From positions 1 to 42,198 of the IMG/VR virus record IMGVR_UViG_3300030333_004210: a stretch of 42,198 nucleotides of DNA, one strand, 5' to 3'. The notes under the pieces were generated by a model, which saw nothing but the letters and a program-made list of their open reading frames with translations, did no database searches and was not told the origin of the DNA. The stretch is from a virus. Shown here piece by piece: positions 1 to 9,100 of the stretch. Numbering within the stretch: position 1 is the stretch's first letter; the number at the start of each line of letters is the position of its first letter. The translations under genes were made by a program, and so were the position numbers.

Positions 1-79
1 CGCTTTACGCATCAGCCATCACATCAACTGGCACACTCACAGTTGGTTCACTCGACATCGGTCACGGTTTAGGTGGTGA
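1..79 (+). repeat. Left copy of a 79-bp exact direct repeat (other copy 41413-41491)
   Basis: Bases 1-79 are identical to 41413-41491, and both encode the same stretch of the fibre (LYASAITSTG to GHGLGG). The sequences diverge at base 80. It is best explained as the constant edge of a variable fibre segment seen twice because the contig closes on itself, rather than as a terminal redundancy made by packaging. Confidence 0.85.
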
Positions 80-3000
80 CACATCGTGTACTGCTGTTGG
101 TACTGATGCGTTAGACGCGAGTCTTTCCGGTTCGCTTAACAATACTGCGATCGGTAAAAACGCATTAACCGCAGTAAACCATATCAATGCCGACAATAAC
201 GTAGCTGTTGGTTCAAATGCTGGTGACGCGATTACTTCAGGATCAAACAATACTGCGGTTGGCCACGCTGCGCTTGGGGGAACAGATGACGGAGTTAGAA
301 ACGTAGCGGTTGGCAGAGGTTCTTTATTGGCTAACTGTTCGGACAACAACGTCGCTGTTGGTTATGAAGCACTAAACGACTATACCGGCTCAAACGCAGT
401 TGCCGTTGGTTATGGTGCTGCTGATGCTTTAACAACTGGCGGCTTTAATACTGCTGTCGGAAAAGACGCGCTTGGTGCAACTGATGATGGCCAATATAAT
501 GTTGCCGTTGGTTATCAAGCGTTGAACGCAAATTGTGGTGATAGCAATGTTAGTGTTGGATTTGAGGCGCTTGAAGTATTCACCGGCGCAAATGCAGTAG
601 CAATCGGTGCGGCTGCAGCATCGGCAGCAACGAGCGCATCAAATCTAACTGCGGTTGGCGAAAACGCTTTGGCTGCTTGTACAGAAGGCAACTACAATAC
701 TGCGGTAGGGACAGGTGCGCTTGCATCAATTACAACTGGTGACGACTGCGCTGCACTAGGTTCAGGTGCGGGTAATCGCATGACCGGCAGCAGAAGTGTT
801 TTGCTGGGTTCAGATGCTGGTTATTTTGCAACAAGCGCAAGCGATACAATAGCAATCGGGGCGCAAGCTTTTAGAGGCGATGGTGTAACCGCACCAACTG
901 GCGACTCCAACATAGCAATTGGTAGTTACGCACTTGATGCAGTAACTACAGCTTCGCAAAACGTAGCGATTGGTTACAATGCGTTAACATCGGCCACCAC
1001 TAACGGATACAATACGTGCATTGGTCATGCGGCGGGTTTGGATTTAACGGGTTCATCAAATGTGTTGATTGGCCGTTTTGCTGGTTACGATGCAACAGCA
1101 GTTGATAACAGTGTTGCGATTGGGCGTGATGCTTTGCGAGGCGACGGCACAACAGCACCAACTGGTGACGAAAACGTAGCGATTGGCAGTTTCAGTCTTG
1201 ATGCAGCGACTACGGGACACTCAAATGTTGCCATTGGGTACAACGCTGGTACTGCAATTACGTCAGCCAACCAGAATGTTGCGATAGGTAGTCACGCACT
1301 CAAGACTGAAGACCAAGGCGGCAACACCGTAGCTATTGGTTTTCATGCCTTGTTTGATCAAAACGTAAACTCCGCAAACAACACGGCGGTTGGGAGTCAA
1401 GCTGGCCTAAACTTAACTACGGGAACCGATAATGTTTTTGTCGGGTACAACGCTTCTGCTAATGCCACAGTCACGGGTGACGATAATGTAGTTGTTGGTA
1501 AAACCGCTGGTTACGATCTGACAAGCGGGTATCGCAACGTGCTACTTGGAAGTGGCGCTGGCGCAAACATCACGGACAACCACACTAATGTTGCGATTGG
1601 TCACAACGCATTTCTGTCGGCTAACTCTGGTGAAAGCCTCAATGTTGCTATTGGTGGTAATGCCTTATACAGCGAAGCATCGGGTGCAGATAGTTGTATC
1701 GCGATTGGCTATACGTCGCTACAAGGTCAAAACGCTAGTGTTCAAAACGTCGGTATTGGTACTTATGCGCTTGGGCATAACAAGTCAGGTAATGCCAGCA
1801 CTGCGATAGGTCATGGTGCTGGATACGCAAACGTAGACGGTTACAATACTTGGGTCGGCCACCAAGCTGGGCATCGAACCGGTCACGCTGCGGCTAACAC
1901 AACACTTGGCTATCGCACTTATTTTAGTTCCTCATTCAGCGACGGTACTTGCGACTTAAACGGATCAACAACCATAACGTGTGACACATCGGCTGACATT
2001 GCAGTTGGCCAATCGGTAGAGGGTAGTGGCATTCCGTATGGTGCTTACGTTGCAACAGTTAACAGCGCGGGATCGGTTACGTCGTTTACGATAAACGAAG
2101 CTGCGACAACTACAGCCGCTAACCAGACGCTGACGTTCTACCAAGGAACCGGCGACGGCAACACCTGTATTGGGTTTTCGGCGGGTGAAGATCTAACGAC
2201 AGGGAACTCCAACGTACTTATTGGGCGTGAAGCGGGTAGAAATTTTGTAACCAATGCAAACAACGTAGTCATTGGCGCATACGCAATGGACGCAGCTAAT
2301 GCTGGCGAAAACTACAACATTGCGATTGGGGTGAATGCGTTGACCGCTGAAACATCTGGTGCTGATTACTGCGTAGCTGTCGGTCATTCAGCATTAGGCG
2401 CACAAAACGCCAACGTCAAAAACACTGCCGTTGGTGGACTCGCGGGTGATGCGATTACGACATCGGGTAGCAACACGTTGGTAGGATATTTGGCGGGTTC
2501 CTCGTTAGACACTAGCGCCAACGGTGACCAAAACACGGCAATCGGCCACGCTGCGATGAACGCTAAAAAGGGTACAATGAACGTAGCTGTTGGCTACGCC
2601 GCATTGGACGCTGCTGGAACAGCAAATTACAACGTAGCGATAGGTCATAGTGCTGGAACCGAAATAACAGACGGCCCCGGCAACGTACTCATCGGCAGAA
2701 ATGCTGGTGCTGCAATGACTACCGGCGATTACAACGTCGCCATCGGTTATAGTTCATGTTCTTCAATGACTGGTGACAGTGACAGCAATGTTGCGATCGG
2801 TAGTGGTACATTGGCAACTGAAGCCAGCGGTGCTGATAATTGTATTGCTATTGGGCGTGATGCACTAGCGACTCAAAACGATGCGTCAGCAGTCAACTTG
2901 GCTATCGGAAAGGCTGCCGGTGACGCAATTACGGATGGTTCAAAAAACGTACTAATTGGCCATCAAGCTGGAAGCGCACTGGTTACTGCGGATGAATCTG

Positions 3001-4682
3001 TTGCGCTTGGTTATCTAGCACTCAAAGCGGCTACTGGGGGTCACAATACTGCAATTGGTTCACAAGCATTGGACGCTGTAGTTGCAGGAACTCACAACAC
3101 AGCAGTTGGTTCTAATGCAATGGGTCAAGCTGCCGGCGGTGAGTCAAAAAACACAGCGATAGGACAAGCTGCATTGTTTGCACTAAACAACGATGCCGCT
3201 GACAACAATGTTGCAGTAGGATTTGAAGCCGGTCGCTACCACGAAACAGACCCATCATCAACGCCGGGTTCAGCATCTGAAGACGGCGACAATACGGGTG
3301 GCGCTAATTCAATTTACATTGGGTACGATACTCGCGCCTCATCGACGGCTCCCACTAATGAAATCGTCATTGGTTATACGGCTGTATCCAACGGTGACAA
3401 CACGATCACACTTGGCAACGATGACACAGGCGCAATTCACTGCGCGGATACATCAATCGCCGCGCTATCGGATCGCCGCATCAAGCGTGACATTAAGGAC
3501 ACGAATGTTGGCTTGTCGTTTGTTGATAAGCTAACCGCTGTTGAATACAAGCGACTCAACCCCGCCGATTGGCCAGAGGAAATTCGCAGTCACCGTTACC
3601 GAGTTGAGGAACGGCAGGAAATTGTCACTCCAGCAGTTGAAGCTGCTGAAGCCGTGTACGAGGACGTTGTCGTTGTTGCGGCGCGTGAAGCTGTTGAGGA
3701 AGTTACCGAAACGATTGAACACCCAGCGAAAGAAGCGGTTTGGGAGGACGTAATTATTCCTGCTGTTGAGGAACTTTCGGAAGAACGGGTTACTCAAACC
3801 GCGCAGGAGGAAATTACCGAGGAACGTGTGGTTCAAGAAGCACGCGAGGAAGTACGCGGCGAACGTCAAAAGCACACCGAAACTGAAGTTACCGAAACTG
3901 TCACTCGCGAGGAGATCGTTGAAATTGATGGCAAGTGGGTGCGTCGCGAAGTCAGCGAGGAAGTTACTCGCACCGAACGCACGCCGGTTTACGAGGAGTG
4001 CGACTTGTACAATGAGGACGGTACACAGTGTATGTGCTGCGTGACCGAGGCGCGTGATGCAGTGACGGAGGAGCGCCAAGTCGTTGACGAAAACGGTGAC
4101 GGTGTTGTTGGTGAGGACGGGAATCCCGTGATGGAAACCGTTGAAATCGAACCAGCAGTTGAAGCGGTACACGAACCCATGAAGCACAAAGTGCCGGTCA
4201 TGGAGGAGTACGTTGTGCAAGAAGCGCAAGAGGAGGTGCGCGAGACTGTTGTTGTGCAGGAGGCACGCGAGGAGGTTCGCGAGATGGTGGTGGTACGCGA
4301 AGCTGAACCGGAACGTACTGAACGCCGTTTGGTATCACCGGCTGTTCCAGCACGAACTGAAGTGCGCGTAATTACACCAGCCGAACCAGCAGTTGAGGAA
4401 GTTGTTGAACGCCGTTTGGTCAAGGAGGCGGTTGAGGCACAAGAAGCTGTTTACAAGACGGTGACTGTACCGGCTGACGAACGTCCAGACGATGATGACA
4501 CGGTGCGCTTGGGACTGATCGCGCAGGATGTGCAGACGGCTATGAGTGATGCCGGTGTTGAGTTTGATTTGGTGACTACCGGCGCGAACGGAAAGCTGGC
4601 GGTGAAGTACAGCAACTTGGTGATTCCGCTGTTGAAAGCAGTGCAGGAGTTGAGTGCTGAAGTGAAGGCGTTGAAGGGGTAA
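1..4682 (+). CDS. Tail fibre / trimeric adhesin with YadA-like head repeats and C-terminal S74 chaperone (5' part missing)
   Basis: The frame is open from position 3 with no start, so the gene begins outside the left edge; joining it to 40887-41412 gives one in-frame ORF of about 1735 residues. Positions 80-3450 encode dozens of 'N-x-x-[AV]-[IV]-G-x-x-A' repeats like the head of trimeric autotransporters (YadA/Hep_Hag), which trimerise into a beta-roll. An unrelated beta-sandwich-like segment of about 75 residues interrupts them at about 1924-2146. At 3466 'SDRRIKRDI' begins a Peptidase_S74 intramolecular chaperone, which in known fibres helps trimer folding and cuts itself off at that Ser. 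Its end, 'LGLIAQDVQ' to 'LLKAVQELSAEVKAL', is canonical. Between them, about 3571-4490, lies a 300-residue Glu/Val/Arg-rich insertion. Role: host receptor binding at the tail or capsid surface. An internal ATG at 327 is not the true start. Confidence 0.88.
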   Translation, partial: LYASAITSTGTLTVGSLDIGHGLGGDTSCTAVGTDALDASLSGSLNNTAIGKNALTAVNHINADNNVAVGSNAGDAITSGSNNTAVGHAALGGTDDGVRNVAVGRGSLLANCSDNNVAVGYEALNDYTGSNAVAVGYGAADALTTGGFNTAVGKDALGATDDGQYNVAVGYQALNANCGDSNVSVGFEALEVFTGANAVAIGAAAASAATSASNLTAVGENALAACTEGNYNTAVGTGALASITTGDDCAALGSGAGNRMTGSRSVLLGSDAGYFATSASDTIAIGAQAFRGDGVTAPTGDSNIAIGSYALDAVTTASQNVAIGYNALTSATTNGYNTCIGHAAGLDLTGSSNVLIGRFAGYDATAVDNSVAIGRDALRGDGTTAPTGDENVAIGSFSLDAATTGHSNVAIGYNAGTAITSANQNVAIGSHALKTEDQGGNTVAIGFHALFDQNVNSANNTAVGSQAGLNLTTGTDNVFVGYNASANATVTGDDNVVVGKTAGYDLTSGYRNVLLGSGAGANITDNHTNVAIGHNAFLSANSGESLNVAIGGNALYSEASGADSCIAIGYTSLQGQNASVQNVGIGTYALGHNKSGNASTAIGHGAGYANVDGYNTWVGHQAGHRTGHAAANTTLGYRTYFSSSFSDGTCDLNGSTTITCDTSADIAVGQSVEGSGIPYGAYVATVNSAGSVTSFTINEAATTTAANQTLTFYQGTGDGNTCIGFSAGEDLTTGNSNVLIGREAGRNFVTNANNVVIGAYAMDAANAGENYNIAIGVNALTAETSGADYCVAVGHSALGAQNANVKNTAVGGLAGDAITTSGSNTLVGYLAGSSLDTSANGDQNTAIGHAAMNAKKGTMNVAVGYAALDAAGTANYNVAIGHSAGTEITDGPGNVLIGRNAGAAMTTGDYNVAIGYSSCSSMTGDSDSNVAIGSGTLATEASGADNCIAIGRDALATQNDASAVNLAIGKAAGDAITDGSKNVLIGHQAGSALVTADESVALGYLALKAATGGHNTAIGSQALDAVVAGTHNTAVGSNAMGQAAGGESKNTAIGQAALFALNNDAADNNVAVGFEAGRYHETDPSSTPGSASEDGDNTGGANSIYIGYDTRASSTAPTNEIVIGYTAVSNGDNTITLGNDDTGAIHCADTSIAALSDRRIKRDIKDTNVGLSFVDKLTAVEYKRLNPADWPEEIRSHRYRVEERQEIVTPAVEAAEAVYEDVVVVAAREAVEEVTETIEHPAKEAVWEDVIIPAVEELSEERVTQTAQEEITEERVVQEAREEVRGERQKHTETEVTETVTREEIVEIDGKWVRREVSEEVTRTERTPVYEECDLYNEDGTQCMCCVTEARDAVTEERQVVDENGDGVVGEDGNPVMETVEIEPAVEAVHEPMKHKVPVMEEYVVQEAQEEVRETVVVQEAREEVREMVVVREAEPERTERRLVSPAVPARTEVRVITPAEPAVEEVVERRLVKEAVEAQEAVYKTVTVPADERPDDDDTVRLGLIAQDVQTAMSDAGVEFDLVTTGANGKLAVKYSNLVIPLLKAVQELSAEVKALKG

Positions 4683-4685
4683 TGG

Positions 4686-4985
4686 GTGGATGTCGAAACA
4701 ATAAAAACGCTTGGTTTTCCAGCGGCTGCTTCAGTTGCATTGGGTTATTATATATGGCGAATGACCCAATTTTTGCTGAATGATTTAAAAAATAGCCTTG
4801 GCGAAAATCGTGATATTTTAATAAAATTAATAGACGCTATAAACAATGTTAAAGCCGACCAAACGCACCGAATTTGCGAACTCGAACAACGGGTCGCGGA
4901 AATGCGCGAACAACATCGCAATTATAATAATTTGCTTATGGGCAATGCTGGTGGGGATCGGGTGCATAAGTCTGAAAGACGCTAA
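4686..4985 (+). CDS. Small membrane protein with coiled coil, i-spanin- or BhlA/UviB-holin-like
   Basis: A 99-residue protein starting at GTG, 3 bases after the fibre stop. Residues about 10-30 (FPAAASVALGYYIWRM) form one membrane segment, followed by a charged helical region (residues 35-80) likely to be a coiled coil. That shape fits either a BhlA/UviB-type holin-like protein or an inner-membrane spanin (N-in, periplasmic helix). The spanin reading is supported by a lipoprotein-like ORF in another frame overlapping its 3' half (4846-5058), the usual Rz/Rz1 arrangement. Position downstream of the fibre and among other small membrane proteins suits a lysis role. No enzyme motif is present. 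The exact class is uncertain. Confidence 0.6.
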   Translation: MDVETIKTLGFPAAASVALGYYIWRMTQFLLNDLKNSLGENRDILIKLIDAINNVKADQTHRICELEQRVAEMREQHRNYNNLLMGNAGGDRVHKSERR

Positions 4986-5058
4986 AAGTTTTGAAATTGA
5001 TAGTCCATTCGTGGACATCGAGTACGAAGCAAAACAAAATGGAAACAACGGAAACTAA
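4846..5058 (+). CDS. Overlapping lipoprotein-like small ORF, candidate o-spanin
   Basis: A 70-residue ORF in the +1 frame relative to 4686-4985, overlapping its last 140 bases and then running on alone to 5058. Hydrophobic 'NIAIIIICLWAMLVGIGC' followed by 'ISLKDAKSFEID' looks like a signal peptide with a Cys at the processing site, though the lipobox (G-I-G-C) is not ideal because position -3 is Gly. The non-overlapping tail (SPFVDIEYEAK) is protein-like, and its stop overlaps the next ATG (5039). If real it would be an outer-membrane lipoprotein partner of the upstream membrane protein in outer-membrane disruption. The start is uncertain; ATG 4846 is the only in-frame ATG. Confidence 0.42.
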   Translation: MLKPTKRTEFANSNNGSRKCANNIAIIIICLWAMLVGIGCISLKDAKSFEIDSPFVDIEYEAKQNGNNGN

Positions 5059-5266
5059 ATCGGAAACCGTTAGCATTAACGGGGTTGAACACAACGTGGC
5101 TGATTTGTCGCCACAGCAATTGACACTTGTCCAACACGTCAGTGACTTGGATGGCAAGGCGCGTCAAATAAACTTCAACTTGGAACAGACGCTGGGTGCG
5201 CGAAACCATTTTATGGGATTGCTCACGCAGTCGTTTGAAGAACCAGTTGAGTCGGACAGCGAGTGA
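5039..5266 (+). CDS. Small conserved phage protein (DUF6447-like)
   Basis: A 75-residue protein. ATG 5039 is preferred over the upstream ATG 4991 because the METTETKSETV start overlaps the stop of the preceding ORF. The order 'INGVEHNVADLSPQQ' followed by an amphipathic helix that ends 'QTLGARNHFMGLL' resembles the small DUF6447-type proteins (I-N-G-x-x-Y/H ... L-S-x-x-A/Q ... about 25-residue helix) common near phage structural genes. The function of that family is unknown. The protein is acidic, with no membrane segment or Cys. The gene is part of a run of short genes, each overlapping or nearly touching the next. Confidence 0.6.
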   Translation: METTETKSETVSINGVEHNVADLSPQQLTLVQHVSDLDGKARQINFNLEQTLGARNHFMGLLTQSFEEPVESDSE

Positions 5267-5412
5267 TAGTGCTTGATGACATCAAAGTTTGCCTAGCTTC
5301 CGTCACGAGCGTCGGAACGTGGTGGCTGAACATGGATATTATATTGAAGTGTGCAGTTAGCTTGGCAACTTTGGTGTACATCATCATTAAAATCTTGAAG
5401 TTGATAAAATAA
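5263..5412 (+). CDS. 49-residue membrane protein, holin candidate
   Basis: GTG ATA GTG CTT GAT GAC start at 5263 (or the in-frame GTG at 5269), overlapping the previous stop; its TAA overlaps the next ATG (TAATG at 5410-5414). The protein reads 'LDDIKVCLASVTSVGTWWLN', an amphipathic part, then a single strong membrane segment 'MDIILKCAVSLATLVYIII' and a basic tail KILKLIK. Small single-span proteins with a Lys-rich tail behind the fibre gene are typical of pinholin or T7-type holins. It is coupled on both sides, which argues that it is translated. The class is inferred from shape and location only. Confidence 0.6.
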   Translation: MIVLDDIKVCLASVTSVGTWWLNMDIILKCAVSLATLVYIIIKILKLIK

Positions 5413-5660
5413 TGTCGATTCCAAAAGCATATAATAAGCCGCGTCGCATCAAAAAAGGCGAACCAGGATATGGTCGCAAAAAATTTGTTGTTAACGCAAA
5501 GCAGGGGTCGAAAACCAAAGTGATTCGATATGGTGATGCGAACATGGAAATCAAGAAGGATAATCCAAAGCGCCGCAGCAACTTTCGATCACGTCACCGT
5601 TGCGATAGTAGTCCACCCAGCAAATTAAGCGCACGCTATTGGTCGTGTAAAAAATGGTAA
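5412..5660 (+). CDS. Small basic conserved phage protein
   Basis: An 82-residue, very basic protein. The pattern 'KKGEPGYGRKKFVV', 'KTKVIRYGDANMEIKK', 'RSNFRSRHRCD' and a final 'ARYWSCKKW' is a recognisable signature of small proteins found in many marine phages and some algal viruses. No biochemical function is established. The paired Cys (RCD, SCKKW) and the high Arg/Lys content suggest a compact nucleic-acid-binding or virion protein, but that is inference. The start is fixed by the TAATG overlap with the holin candidate upstream. Confidence 0.7.
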   Translation: MSIPKAYNKPRRIKKGEPGYGRKKFVVNAKQGSKTKVIRYGDANMEIKKDNPKRRSNFRSRHRCDSSPPSKLSARYWSCKKW

Positions 5661-5661
5661 T

Positions 5662-5802
5662 ATGAGTCTGTATAAAAACATAAACGCTAGGAAAAAAGCG
5701 GGAACTTCACGTTCCAAAAAAAATACAACTATATCGGCTAAAACGTATGCAAATATGAAAGCTGGTAAAGGCGGGTTCGCAAAAAAACGAAGCAAAAAAT
5801 AA
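5662..5802 (+). CDS. 46-residue lysine-rich phage protein
   Basis: ATG AGT CTG TAT AAA AAC at 5662, one base after the preceding stop, encoding a 46-residue peptide with a 'KNINARKKAGTSRSKKNT' core, a 'AYANMKAG'-like middle (here TYANMKAG) and an FAKKRSKK tail. Very similar Lys/Arg-rich micro-proteins are common in marine phage genomes near structural genes; their role is unknown. With more than a third basic residues and no hydrophobic core, it could coat DNA or bind a capsid surface. Support comes from tight packing between neighbours and from the recognisable pattern. Confidence 0.62.
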   Translation: MSLYKNINARKKAGTSRSKKNTTISAKTYANMKAGKGGFAKKRSKK

Positions 5803-5803
5803 T

Positions 5804-5917
5804 ATGCCAAACGTAAAAGGCAAAAAGTTCGGGTACGGTAAAAAAGGAATGGCTGCTGCAAAAAAGCACGCGGCTAAAACCGGCTCAAAAATGACAATGA
5901 CAAAAAAACGAAAGTGA
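5804..5917 (+). CDS. 37-residue basic micro-protein
   Basis: ATG at 5804, one base after the previous stop, encoding 'MPNVKGKKFGYGKKGMAAAK' and then a basic tail ending MTKKRK. 'V-x-G-x-K-F-x-Y-x-K-x-G' openings are seen in other short phage proteins, but no function is known. It continues the run of Lys-rich peptides (5412-5917), and all are probably translated from one late message. The size makes it a weak call on its own; the regular spacing is the main support. Confidence 0.5.
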   Translation: MPNVKGKKFGYGKKGMAAAKKHAAKTGSKMTMTKKRK

Positions 5918-5924
5918 TTATAAA

Positions 5925-6098
5925 ATGTTGAAAGGTAAAAAAACTTACTTCACTGCCGGTGCGGCCGTAATGACAGCGCTGGGATTATATTTCGGCGGGG
6001 AGGCTGATTTGACAGTTACGATCAACAGCATATTCGGTGCGCTGATGGTGATATTTTTGCGGAAGGGGGTAGCTTCTTCCGAAAAAATGAATTCGTAA
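5925..6098 (+). CDS. 57-residue two-span membrane protein, holin-like
   Basis: ATG at 5925, ending TAA 6096-6098, just before the tailspike. After MLKGKKTY come two hydrophobic stretches, residues 9-24 (FTAGAAVMTALGLYFG) and 35-46 (INSIFGALMVIFL), separated by 'GEADLTVT' and closed by a basic RKG turn. This small two-helix layout with a short acidic loop is frequent among putative phage holins, which open the inner membrane at lysis. A second holin-like gene lies at 5263, so one may be an antiholin or a structural membrane protein. Assignment rests on topology and position. Confidence 0.58.
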   Translation: MLKGKKTYFTAGAAVMTALGLYFGGEADLTVTINSIFGALMVIFLRKGVASSEKMNS

Positions 6099-6107
6099 AA
6101 TACTGAC

Positions 6108-9100
6108 ATGCCGGACATACAAATACGCACCGCTGACGAGTTGCAAACTGGAGTTTCGCTGCAACCAGCGGACTTTCACAATTTAGTCAACAACGCCTCG
6201 GTGCAGTCCGGTGTGATTGCTGACCAAAACGAAGTTTCTTCGCTGGAATCAGCAGACGAAATATTAGTTAAGGAAAACAGCAGTGGGGCGCTACGTAAAA
6301 TACAATGGTCAAACGTAGCGGCTGAAGTTGCTGCTGATTTTTCACTGACTACCAGCAGTGTTGACGAGGGTAAGTCAGACTTTTACGAGAACTGGGATAC
6401 CCCTGACACTGCCAAGTCGCGATTGGTGACTGATGGGTTTTTGCCTATCACAAAAGCAGCCACGTCGGAACATCCTGTCATCGATGTGATGGCATATGGC
6501 GCGTTGGCTGATAACACCGGCACGGTTGTGGCCCAGTGGCTGACAGGCGGCACGTATGATCGTGGTTATTCAAACTTGGCTGCGATCCAAGCGGATTATC
6601 CGTGGGTTGAATCATTATTTGATACCATTGATTTTGCAGCGTGCCAAAAGGCGCTTGATGTTGCGTGGCAAAAAATTAAAGCCACTTATGGCAAGGGCGA
6701 AAACACGGCTGGCGGTTTGCAAGCGCAGTCCAGCAGTGACAGTGAATTGGATAAATCACGCACTGCACGGGCTGTCACTGTTTTGTTTCCGGCTGGTTGG
6801 TACAAAATCAACAAGACGCTAATTGTACCACCAAGCTGCAATGTTCAAGGTTCAGGGTCTGGCAGCACGGTTATTCGTTATACCGGTGACACATTCACTA
6901 GCACCGGAGTCAAAAAAACCACTGACTACACTGATTCGATCACCGTTGGGGGAACGACATACAATTTAAGCCGCACGTTAAACGAGCGTAAGTGGAAGTA
7001 TTATTCGGATAAAACTGATTACAAAGTTCCGCTACGAATCAACGGCATGCATTCGGTCATGCTGGTGCGTGATGAACTGACCTATACTGCCGCTAATGCG
7101 ACTACTGGTATTTACCATGCAGTTGGAACGGTAACCGCAGGGGCCAGCCTATCAGCAGCAACGACGTTCACAGTTAATAACGCAAGCGGGTATGCTGAAG
7201 GTGCTACATCAATTGCATACGACAGCGGTTCAACGCTTTCAGCAACTACCTTTTACGCTGAAGGAGGCAGTTACTACACCAGCACAAACGACCTAGCTTC
7301 AAGCGGCACACTCACGGGTGGTACGTTAACAAATCCGTTTAGCGGCGCTTATTACGAAGACGGGGTTGACGACAATGAAAAGTTTTATGCACAACAAAGC
7401 CTAACTGTTTCATCAACTGGTCAACGCATATATCCTGGAACTAAAATTAATTTTCCAAACGGTGTGTTTGTTGTAGCCGCAAACGAAGCGGCATCATCAA
7501 CTGCATTAGTTGGGTACGTTGAGTCTGGTTCAATCGCCAGCAGCGATGTAGGAACCATCGATGTTTACTCGCAGGGGTATAACCCAACTGGGTCTGAACA
7601 AGCTGCTGATGAATCGTTAGCCGGAAATAAAAACCGTGTGCGCGACATGGACGCCGGTATCAGTGGCATCCAGTTCAGCAGCTACGTTGAGGATAATACG
7701 ATTGGATTGTGGTTGCCGGGTTTTACGCACGAAAACAACAAGTACAATGACTTGGCGTTTCGCGGTTTCAACTCGTTTTCCAGCAGTGACATCAGCGGAA
7801 CTCCCAGCAATGCAAGCAAGGGAATGTTTGGGGTAATGCTTAACAGCGGTAGCTCAAATCAAACTCGCACGCTTGGTGTTGATTTAAAATTTTTAGCCAA
7901 CAAGTTTGAGGCATGTTATGTGGGACTGTTGGCGACCGGCGATTCGCAGGGGATCATATTTAGCGACAATCATATTCGGTACTCGCGTTTCGGCGTCCGC
8001 ATGAACGGATTGCATCACACGGTATCGAACAACCGATTTGACGGGTTCACTGCAAGCGGCAGCGGCGACGACTACATCCCCCATCGCATCGGTGAAACTG
8101 CTGTTTACTTGCGGTATCCGGTTGGATGCATAATCAACGGTAACAGCATTGAACACCAGCAGCGTGCAGTTGAGTTGTACGGCACGACCAACGTCAGTGT
8201 TAATGGCAACTCGATAACCGTTCCCGATCCGTCTGGCCGAACCGGTACGAGTCACGACTACACACAAACGCATGGATTTGTTGTACATGCGACGGCTGTT
8301 ACTTACGCGTATGCGGAGGACGGTGACGGCGATGCATACCGGCACAACGCTGGGCTGTTGGTCACCGGTAACAACTGGAAATACAACGACTACACACCGG
8401 CAACATATTCGCCGCTGTATATTAACGGACTTACCACAAACCGCGTTTACGGTTCAGCTTATGGCAATGGCAGTTGGCCAACCAACATAGCAATTGAAAC
8501 GCTGCGTACTGACAGTGCGTCGAACCCAAATCACAGTCAGCATTTTGTTGTAGATGAAAACGGGCTGAACAAAATACATACTGTTTTCACTAACAAGGGA
8601 CTGCACACTGCGCGTAATTACGGGTTGTTAAGTATTGCGGATTGTTACGGGATTGTGCGTGGAACAATTACCACAACAGCCGGTGATTACATTGTCATAC
8701 TGCCAAATCCAAAGTTAAACGATGCGCCTACCAACCCAATGTTGTCGGGTAACAAGTTTGATTTGAGTGTCGCTTCAGCCGGTACAATGTCTGACAGTGA
8801 TAATACTTCAATTAAAGTCCGAACTGGGTCAACAATTACAGCATTGGCGAAAGTTGGAGGTGGTGATAATCGATTAAAAGTTACCACTGGCACAATGCAC
8901 GGGTTGGAAGTTGGTGACAAAGTGGACATAATTGATGTTTCAAACACGGGCGAATCCAGTGGAACTTTCAACGCGGAACACACAGTTGCTGTAGTTGATA
9001 GCTCAACACAATTTACAGTTAACACAACAATCAGCGGTGCAATTAGTGCGGCAACTTCAAGTGGCGTCATGGGCGCTGCACTTACGCAAAACGGCATTAC

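Noticed and set aside
1-79. Terminal redundancy (direct terminal repeats) of a T7-like linear genome
   Set aside because: Identity stops after 79 bases within a coding repeat and resumes 600 bases later, which fits two alleles of one segment better than packaging repeats.
3531-4229. 232-codon ORF on the minus strand under the S74 insertion
   Set aside because: It is the antisense of the Glu/Val-rich repeats, with Asn/Phe/Leu bias expected from that complement and no ribosome site.
3989-4423. 144-codon Ser/Thr/Arg-rich minus-strand ORF
   Set aside because: Low-complexity antisense shadow of the same repeat region.
1-4682. Diversity-generating retroelement acting on the fibre
   Set aside because: No reverse transcriptase gene and no adenine-directed template/variable repeat pair is visible; the variation covers hundreds of bases with many kinds of change.
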